From positions 1-19,311 of the forward strand of contig JABDLQ010000166.1 of assembly GCA_013002925.1 (NCBI GenBank): a stretch of DNA of 19,311 bases, written 5' to 3'. Source of the stretch: Gammaproteobacteria bacterium. Lineage in GTDB: Bacteria > Pseudomonadota > Gammaproteobacteria > Steroidobacterales > SZUA-146. Numbering within the stretch: position 1 is the first letter of the stretch; every line of letters begins with the position of its first letter. Shown here piece after piece: positions 15,090 to 19,311 of this stretch. The translations under genes and the position numbers were made by a program. A model generated the notes under the pieces. The model saw only the letters and a program-made list of their open reading frames with translations. It was not told the DNA's origin and did no database searches.

Positions 15090-15782
15090 CTAATCGCTGG
15101 AGTAATAGGTTGACATAAAACGGATCATGTACCACAACATCAGTGTAATCGAGGAAAACAACCGCAACCCTGCTGACACGTACAAGTGATCCGGATAATC
15201 ATGCAAAATTCCAGAGGTATCATACAATACTGCGGCGCCGGCAAACGCAATCATTGCCACCGAAAACCAGGTACCAAGATGCACAGCTCCAAATGCTGCA
15301 GCGATAATCAGGCCCAGAGCAATCAAAAAGCCCCATTTTAAAAATGCGCCCAAAAAAGAGAAATTTTTGCGGGTTTGGAACGCTATCGCGGTCAATCCGG
15401 TAAAGCCCACCGCCGTTGCAAAGACGGCAGATTGTGTGACGCCCGGCACCCGCATCTCAGCAAAATAGATCAGGGGCACAAAAATTACCGCTTTGGCGGC
15501 AACAAACACAAATAGCGCTGCGTATTGGGCTCCTTTGCTGCGGACCTGATAGGCCACGTGCGTCGCTAACCACGACACAATCATGTACGCGCCCAGTACC
15601 AGCAACCAATTGACGCCTGTCAGTGCTCGCGCTATCTGATCCGCGATTCCCGACGAGAACAGGTAAAACTCCAGCGCTACAAACAGGCCTAAAGCCAACA
15701 GCAAATGCTGATAGGCCTTCATGATGAACCCATCCCGGTGCGTGGTACTCTCCTGCCAGCGATCCAGGGTTCTTTCAAACAT
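15090..15782 (-). CDS. Bax-inhibitor-1/YccA-like integral membrane protein
   Basis: The protein has 230 residues if it starts at ATG 15782, which has GGAG 6 nt upstream (the GGAG lies inside the alternative start ATG 15794, which would add four residues). Seven hydrophobic helices fill most of the chain. Family features include the short charged N-terminus (FERTLDRWQES), FQTRKNFSFLGAFLKWG in the middle and VLYDTSGIL in the sixth helix. The family covers calcium-leak channels and regulators of the FtsH protease (YccA). In the last helix the usual LYLDxxNLF pattern reads LRLFSSITLML, so the second aspartate of the pH-sensing pair described for Bacillus YetJ seems absent. The gene is followed on the same strand, 123 bp on, by the PhzF gene. 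Confidence 0.85.
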   Translation of the reverse strand: MFERTLDRWQESTTHRDGFIMKAYQHLLLALGLFVALEFYLFSSGIADQIARALTGVNWLLVLGAYMIVSWLATHVAYQVRSKGAQYAALFVFVAAKAVIFVPLIYFAEMRVPGVTQSAVFATAVGFTGLTAIAFQTRKNFSFLGAFLKWGFLIALGLIIAAAFGAVHLGTWFSVAMIAFAGAAVLYDTSGILHDYPDHLYVSAGLRLFSSITLMLWYMIRFMSTYYSSD

Positions 15783-15945
15783 ACCGTTCTCCATAAAACT
15801 TCATCGCCATACTGTAGCGAAGTGTATAGGCCGGTAAAAGTTTTTGGATGTAAACCAGGGGTTGGTCAGGTTGCCTGCCAGCATTTTATTTAATAACAGT
15901 GACAGTCCTGCCTGCGAGCTTCAGGGGATCATTGTGCTGATACAG

Positions 15946-16554
15946 CTACTGTTCGTCGATTTCGAGTCGCTTTAGCCGCTTCTCACGCTCGCGCTCTTCA
16001 GCACGGCGATTATGCGTCTCCGGACGAAATGCCAGCTTGACCCGCACATTGCCGCTACCGTCACCATTTTGAGTCAGATCTGCTTCGACCGACCAGGTAT
16101 CCGGATCCATGACTCGTGAAATCAACTGGGTCAGGCGTAAGGAAAATTTTGCGCCTGTCGGCTGCAGACGTGCAACAAAATAGTCATACAACAGTTTTAC
16201 GCTGGTCGATTTTTCTGACGGGTTGTTTGCGACATAATGTAACTTGGATTGGTAGGCATCTATTTCGGAGCTCAATACTCCTGATGCCGTCAAAAGGCGT
16301 AACGCCGACCAGTGCAATTGGCGCTGATACCGGTTATCTATAAAATCTTCGAGCTGCTGGATCATGACCAGACAGGAATCGGAGATTGCGTCTTTAAAAT
16401 TATTCCATTCGTGTACACCCAGGGGCAGAGTGTTTTCCTGATCAGTGACTTCAACCTGAAACTTGCGCTCGATGACCGCAATATCAGTCTGTAATTCCTT
16501 AATGTCAATAGTCAGTCTGCGTGCCTCGCTGACTAACCAGGGCTGGATATCCAT
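15946..16554 (-). CDS. Hypothetical protein with coiled-coil-like N-terminus and charged tail
   Basis: I do not recognise this 202-residue protein. It has no signal peptide or membrane segment. Residues about 5-35 look helical and amphipathic (EARRLTIDIKELQTDIAVIE), followed by a mixed helical core to about residue 140. The segment WSVEADLTQNGDGSGNVRVKLAF looks like a beta hairpin, and the tail from about residue 183 is almost all charged, rich in E and R. The start at ATG 16554 is preceded by AAGAAG, a poor Shine-Dalgarno, with suboptimal spacing. It is divergent from the glycosyltransferase-like gene across 642 bp and is separated from the Bax-inhibitor-like gene start by 163 bp, so it is probably transcribed alone. 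Confidence 0.68.
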   Translation of the reverse strand: MDIQPWLVSEARRLTIDIKELQTDIAVIERKFQVEVTDQENTLPLGVHEWNNFKDAISDSCLVMIQQLEDFIDNRYQRQLHWSALRLLTASGVLSSEIDAYQSKLHYVANNPSEKSTSVKLLYDYFVARLQPTGAKFSLRLTQLISRVMDPDTWSVEADLTQNGDGSGNVRVKLAFRPETHNRRAEEREREKRLKRLEIDEQ

Positions 16555-16731
16555 CGTAGGTACTTCTTGAGATTCAGGTTGAAAGGAAGACTTCGAGCTT
16601 TACAGTAATGAATTGGTTACGCTATTTCAGCTACCGACCTCACATTTTTGTCATGGCGCCAGGTAGCAGTGATGCGTTCTGACAATTAAGTGGGTCCTGC
16701 AAACCAATCGCGGCGCACCATTGTGATCACA

Positions 16732-16990
16732 TGCACCGGATAACCTGCAATTTTATGACCCGGTGCAAGCGTGTACTCAACAGAGCCTGTACAACAACTT
16801 TAAGTGCTGATCCCGTGACGCGTTACATTAATGGGGTCACGGCACGGCACTCGGTGCCACGGCGCGGTAAGAAATGCCGGAGTCGAACTGCACATCACGA
16901 TTTACCACCGCGTTAGGGTGGCTCCTGCGACACTCTCTGTGCCAGTGGCAAACCTGAAGGCACGTTGGTGGTGCCAAGCTGTGCAGCACC
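16732..16990. other. Cluster of five inverted repeats
   Basis: The perfect stems are: TGCACCGG 16732-16739 with CCGGTGCA 16760-16767; CCGTGAC 16813-16819 with GTCACGG 16836-16842; GGCAC 16846-16850 with GTGCC 16854-16858 (3-nt loop); CCACC 16905-16909 with GGTGG 16917-16921; and GGTGC 16970-16974 with GCACC 16986-16990. None has a T-run. They could form a structured RNA on either strand or serve as protein sites. Confidence 0.5.
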
Positions 16991-17120
16991 GACATTGTGA
17001 TCAACACAACAAGCTGTTTTTAATGAAATTTTATTGTAGTATTTTACATTCCAACCGCTGCCCAAGAGCGGCTGTAAACGCTATTTCGACAACGCACATA
17101 GCATCGCCACTGCAAATATA

Positions 17121-17130
17121 GAGATATCTC
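17121..17130. promoter_or_regulatory. Perfect 10-bp palindrome upstream of the glycosyltransferase-like gene
   Basis: GAGATATCTC reads the same on both strands. It lies 66 bp before the GTG start and about 25 bp before a possible -10 (TATAGT, 17155-17160). The position suits an operator, but no regulator can be named. Confidence 0.3.
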
Positions 17131-17196
17131 ACAACTTTAACCGTCATTATTGTCTATAGTCGTTATGCAAATTTCGGATTCATAGGAAATACCACC

Positions 17197-18381
17197 GTGC
17201 CACCCTCGACGTTATCCGTGTGCTTTGATGCTGCCAGCGAAGCGGCGGCGGATCTGTTGCCGGCGCTGTTTCAATTACTCTGTGCAACACACCCGGACCG
17301 ATATGGCATCGACAAAATAACCCTGTTTATCAATGATGCCTGTCAGATCGACTGGCCGGAGGTGGCATGGCTTGACATCGTCAGCACCGGCAGGCCGCCG
17401 GGATCATCCAGGGAAGCAACAGACCACCATCGCACGTGCATGGAGAAACATTTGCAATCCCATGCTGACTGCATCCTGATATCTCTGAACTCCCCCTGTG
17501 TGTCACATTCCGTCTCACTGGTGCTTGCCAGTGACTTTACCGCAAGCCAGTTCGGACAGGCTGATTCATCGGCTGGTCTGCTTGATCGTATCCGCCATAC
17601 CATTGAACAAAGACATCGCAACAAAGATCTGGAAGAACTGCGTGGCGTGGTGGTCTTCAGTTGTTATGCAATTGCCAGGTTATCCAGCGTCGAACGGACC
17701 CTGGTTCCAAAACTTACCTTTATCCCTCAGGGAGTGGAGCCGCAGTTTTTTGGTCCCCGTAATGACCATCGCAGGATTGAAGACGTTACTCATCAGGAAC
17801 CCTTTGTATGGTTATCCGTATTAACTCACGACAGCGTTGAGCCGACTATTGCGATTATCGAGGCGATGGACGCGCTGCGCAATGTTGGCGCCTTTGTCAA
17901 ACTCAAGCTGTTAATGCCACATTCCGTTGGCGGTCACCGCGTAGACCCCGACTCCTGCGAAAGAATAGAAAACCTCAGCGCCGACTATCATTTTGTCGAA
18001 ATAATAAAGGACTGCGAATCGACAAAGCTGGTCGAGTATTACCACGAAAGCGATGGCTTTATCTGGGGGCCACGGTCGGACCGGAACAACCAGTTTGTCC
18101 TGTACGCCATGGCGTGTGGATTACCCATCGTTGCAGCCAATTCAGAAATGGTCAAAAAACATCTGGGCCCCAAAATACGTTATTTTCGATCAAACGAATC
18201 CGATGATCTGGCGAACAGCCTGGAGCGTTCAATGGCAGATATCCACTTTCGCATTATAGGCGGCGGGCTAAACCACAAGCGGTCCATGTCTTATACCTGG
18301 GAAAAAACCGCTGCAGAACTGTTTCGCCTCATTCGTGCTTATGGAGAAATCACCTCTGAATCTGAAGCGCTGGCACAATAA
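17197..18381 (+). CDS. Divergent GT4-type glycosyltransferase-like protein
   Basis: The 394-residue protein starts with GTG at 17197; AGGAA (17184-17188) is 8 nt upstream. The C-terminal half follows the GT-B, GT4 pattern: LTFIPQGVEPQFF, FVWLSVLTHDSVEP (the usual link strand), LVEYYHESDGFIWGPR, and YAMACGLPIVAANS, which matches the donor-site AMACGxPV motif. The EX7E pair that normally flanks this site reads D295 and Y303, so the catalytic or donor-binding glutamates are altered. The N-terminal acceptor half is short on known motifs. It has no membrane segment or signal, so it is probably cytoplasmic or peripheral, acting on a cell-surface or lipid-linked glycan if active. No other glycan gene is nearby, and hairpin-rich spacers lie on both sides. 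Confidence 0.78.
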   Translation: MPPSTLSVCFDAASEAAADLLPALFQLLCATHPDRYGIDKITLFINDACQIDWPEVAWLDIVSTGRPPGSSREATDHHRTCMEKHLQSHADCILISLNSPCVSHSVSLVLASDFTASQFGQADSSAGLLDRIRHTIEQRHRNKDLEELRGVVVFSCYAIARLSSVERTLVPKLTFIPQGVEPQFFGPRNDHRRIEDVTHQEPFVWLSVLTHDSVEPTIAIIEAMDALRNVGAFVKLKLLMPHSVGGHRVDPDSCERIENLSADYHFVEIIKDCESTKLVEYYHESDGFIWGPRSDRNNQFVLYAMACGLPIVAANSEMVKKHLGPKIRYFRSNESDDLANSLERSMADIHFRIIGGGLNHKRSMSYTWEKTAAELFRLIRAYGEITSESEALAQ

Positions 18382-18398
18382 CCCAATACATTGATGTT

Positions 18399-18610
18399 GC
18401 CGCGTGGAAATTAAATCCATTGGTTCCGACCCCGCGGCGGGAGGATGACTAAATCATTTCCTCCTGTGGATCCCTCTGCGGGATTGGCGGCTCCCCTTGA
18501 CACCGTACCCGTAGAAAAGAGTGAACATCACCTGGCGACATAGCTGGGTGAGGGGATTTCAAATCACGTCACATCAAATCCCGCAGCGTTGGATAGCTCC
18601 GGATTAACGC
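18399..18610. other. Six consecutive hairpins filling the spacer after the glycosyltransferase-like gene
   Basis: The stems are: GCCGCG 18399-18404 / CGCGGC 18433-18438 (with inner TGGA/TCCA); GGAGGATGA 18440-18448 / 18454-18464 with a TT bulge; GATCCC 18469-18474 / GGGATT 18480-18485; CACCTGGC 18529-18536 / GCTGGGTG 18543-18550 with two G-T pairs; GGGATTT 18553-18559 / AAATCCC 18576-18582; and GCGTT 18586-18590 / AACGC 18606-18610. They do not overlap. None is followed by a good T-run, so they do not look like ordinary terminators. No open frame of note lies in 18382-18658. Confidence 0.5.
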
Positions 18611-18658
18611 GCATTTCATCTGATTTTGTCGCGCCGCACCCGGGATATTTCAACTAAA

Positions 18659-19311
18659 TCAGGGACGCGTTATATTGTCCGCTTCGACGACAACGTGAAA
18701 GCGACGCAGTGTCAGATTTTCCAACCGCTGGCGACCCCCGGCAGGCCAGCTGATTTCAACATCCGGGACGGCAGTCAATGCCCCCAGCCCAATGATGACG
18801 CGCGGGTCGTGGGCACTTTGATAACTGCCATCACGGCGCACCACGCGCCGGATCTGGCGGCCATCAGGAAGGTCAAGTTTTACGATGGCACCAATAGCAT
18901 CCCGGTTCGATCGTACGCCGCGCAACTCCAGTCCCAGCCATTGCCCGGCGGCAGTTTGGTTGATATACAGCCGCGCCGGACCATCTTTATTTGTAACGAC
19001 TATGTCTGTATCACCATCATTATCTATATCGCCAAACGCAGCACCACGACTCGTGGCTGCACCTAATTCATTGTCGAAGGCTATGTCAGACACATTGGTA
19101 AAACGCTTGCCGTCATTGCGCCACAACTGATTTTTCTGAGCGTAGTCCGGTGCCACCTGTCCATTGGCGCGGACATAGCGTTGAACGGCACCATTGGCCA
19201 CGAATAAATCAAGATCACCATCGTTATCAAAGTCCAGCCAGTCACTGCCAAAACCGGTATGCGCAAAGCTCGCGGACGCCAGGTTGACCGTCGTGGTGAT
19301 ATCCAGAAAAC
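18659..19311 (-). CDS. FG-GAP/VCBS repeat protein with C-terminal ASPIC/UnbV domain, partial
   Basis: The frame enters from the right edge and ends at TGA 18661-18659, so the N-terminal part is missing and about 216 residues remain. It holds two calcium-binding repeat loops: WLDFDNDGDLDLFVANG and FGDIDNDGDTDIVVTNKDG. The DxDNDGDxD pattern is that of integrin-like beta-propeller blades. A C-terminal ASPIC/UnbV-type domain follows: WLGLELRG, DAIGAIVKL, GSYQSAHDPRVIIGLG and VEISWPAGG. Proteins with this layout are secreted or surface-bound and are known as CRTAC1/UnbV-like; their ligand is unknown. A signal peptide cannot be checked here. It converges on the glycosyltransferase-like gene, with the hairpin-filled spacer between them. 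Confidence 0.9.
   Translation of the reverse strand, partial: FLDITTTVNLASASFAHTGFGSDWLDFDNDGDLDLFVANGAVQRYVRANGQVAPDYAQKNQLWRNDGKRFTNVSDIAFDNELGAATSRGAAFGDIDNDGDTDIVVTNKDGPARLYINQTAAGQWLGLELRGVRSNRDAIGAIVKLDLPDGRQIRRVVRRDGSYQSAHDPRVIIGLGALTAVPDVEISWPAGGRQRLENLTLRRFHVVVEADNITRP

Larger units (their letters stand above)
16555..17196. other. Long non-coding spacer with clustered hairpins
   Basis: No convincing gene is seen in these 642 bp; the short open frames lack ribosome binding sites and have no recognisable motifs. Between 16732 and 16990 there are five separate inverted repeats (listed in the next entry), and another stem, CCGCT/AGCGG, lies at 17055-17071. The last 170 bp, before the glycosyltransferase-like gene, are A+T-rich and hold a perfect palindrome and a possible -10. 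The spacer should contain divergent promoters for the genes at 16554 (-) and 17197 (+). Confidence 0.6.

Noticed and set aside
14418..15113. A 231-codon open frame on the plus strand opposite the PhzF gene
   Set aside because: It is antisense to a clear family member, has no recognisable domain and crosses the intergenic region without a ribosome binding site.
16876..16895. A tRNA-like T-arm sequence on the minus strand (GTTCGACTCC)
   Set aside because: The flanking bases do not pair into a 5-bp T-stem and no anticodon or acceptor arm is found nearby.
16911..16918. GTTAGGG resembling the GTTRRRY core of an integron attC site
   Set aside because: The last base does not fit, no matching RYYYAAC partner site is placed correctly, and there is no integron integrase.
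18497..18525. Consensus -35 TTGACA on the plus strand in the hairpin spacer
   Set aside because: No -10 match at a usable distance and no downstream gene on that strand.

Overview
The window looks like chromosomal DNA of a Gammaproteobacterium, probably environmental rather than enteric. I infer this from the family set (PrlC/OpdA-type oligopeptidase, exonuclease III, TesB, glutathione reductase, LemA, a protein with a VPLPA/PEP-CTERM-like tail) and from moderate G+C; no rRNA or tRNA is present to confirm it. I see no insertion sequence, integrase, phage gene, CRISPR array or toxin-antitoxin pair. Coding density is high except around 16.6-17.2 kb and 18.4-18.66 kb.

Left part (1-8042). A truncated glutathione reductase gene reads leftward off the window edge. 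It diverges from a rightward LemA gene, and the two promoter candidates overlap on one -10 element. LemA is followed by a GIDE-domain membrane protein that carries a canonical EF-hand loop. Next come an M3 oligopeptidase (prlC) and exonuclease III (xthA), joined by a TGATG stop/start overlap. Then follow a TTG-started HD-type phosphohydrolase resembling cyclic-nucleotide phosphodiesterases, a secreted protein that looks internally duplicated, and a lamin-tail-like secreted protein with a C-terminal sorting signal. These last genes share a direction, but their spacing suggests several transcription units.

Middle part (8061-15782). All genes read leftward. In order of transcription from the right they are: a Bax-inhibitor-1/YccA-like membrane protein, a PhzF-family isomerase-like protein, a membrane-anchored TPR protein, a lipoprotein alpha/beta hydrolase, a PNPOx-like flavin-binding protein, a DUF4399 lipoprotein, an MFS transporter fused to a PlsC acyltransferase, and acyl-CoA thioesterase II (tesB). 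The last pair, with the lipase-like hydrolase upstream, suggests membrane lipid turnover: lysophospholipid uptake and re-acylation plus acyl-CoA hydrolysis. The other genes look like general housekeeping or stress genes.

Right part (15946-19311). A leftward orphan coiled-coil-like protein diverges from a rightward GT4-type glycosyltransferase-like gene with an altered EX7E motif. That gene sits between two hairpin-rich non-coding spacers (16555-17196 and 18382-18658). The window ends in the C-terminal part of a leftward FG-GAP/ASPIC-UnbV repeat protein whose N-terminus lies outside.

I did not find a clear new multi-gene system. The strongest leads are the hairpin-packed spacer next to the divergent glycosyltransferase, the EF-hand inside the LemA-linked GIDE protein, the MFS-PlsC fusion lacking an acyl-ACP synthetase domain, and two orphan proteins.
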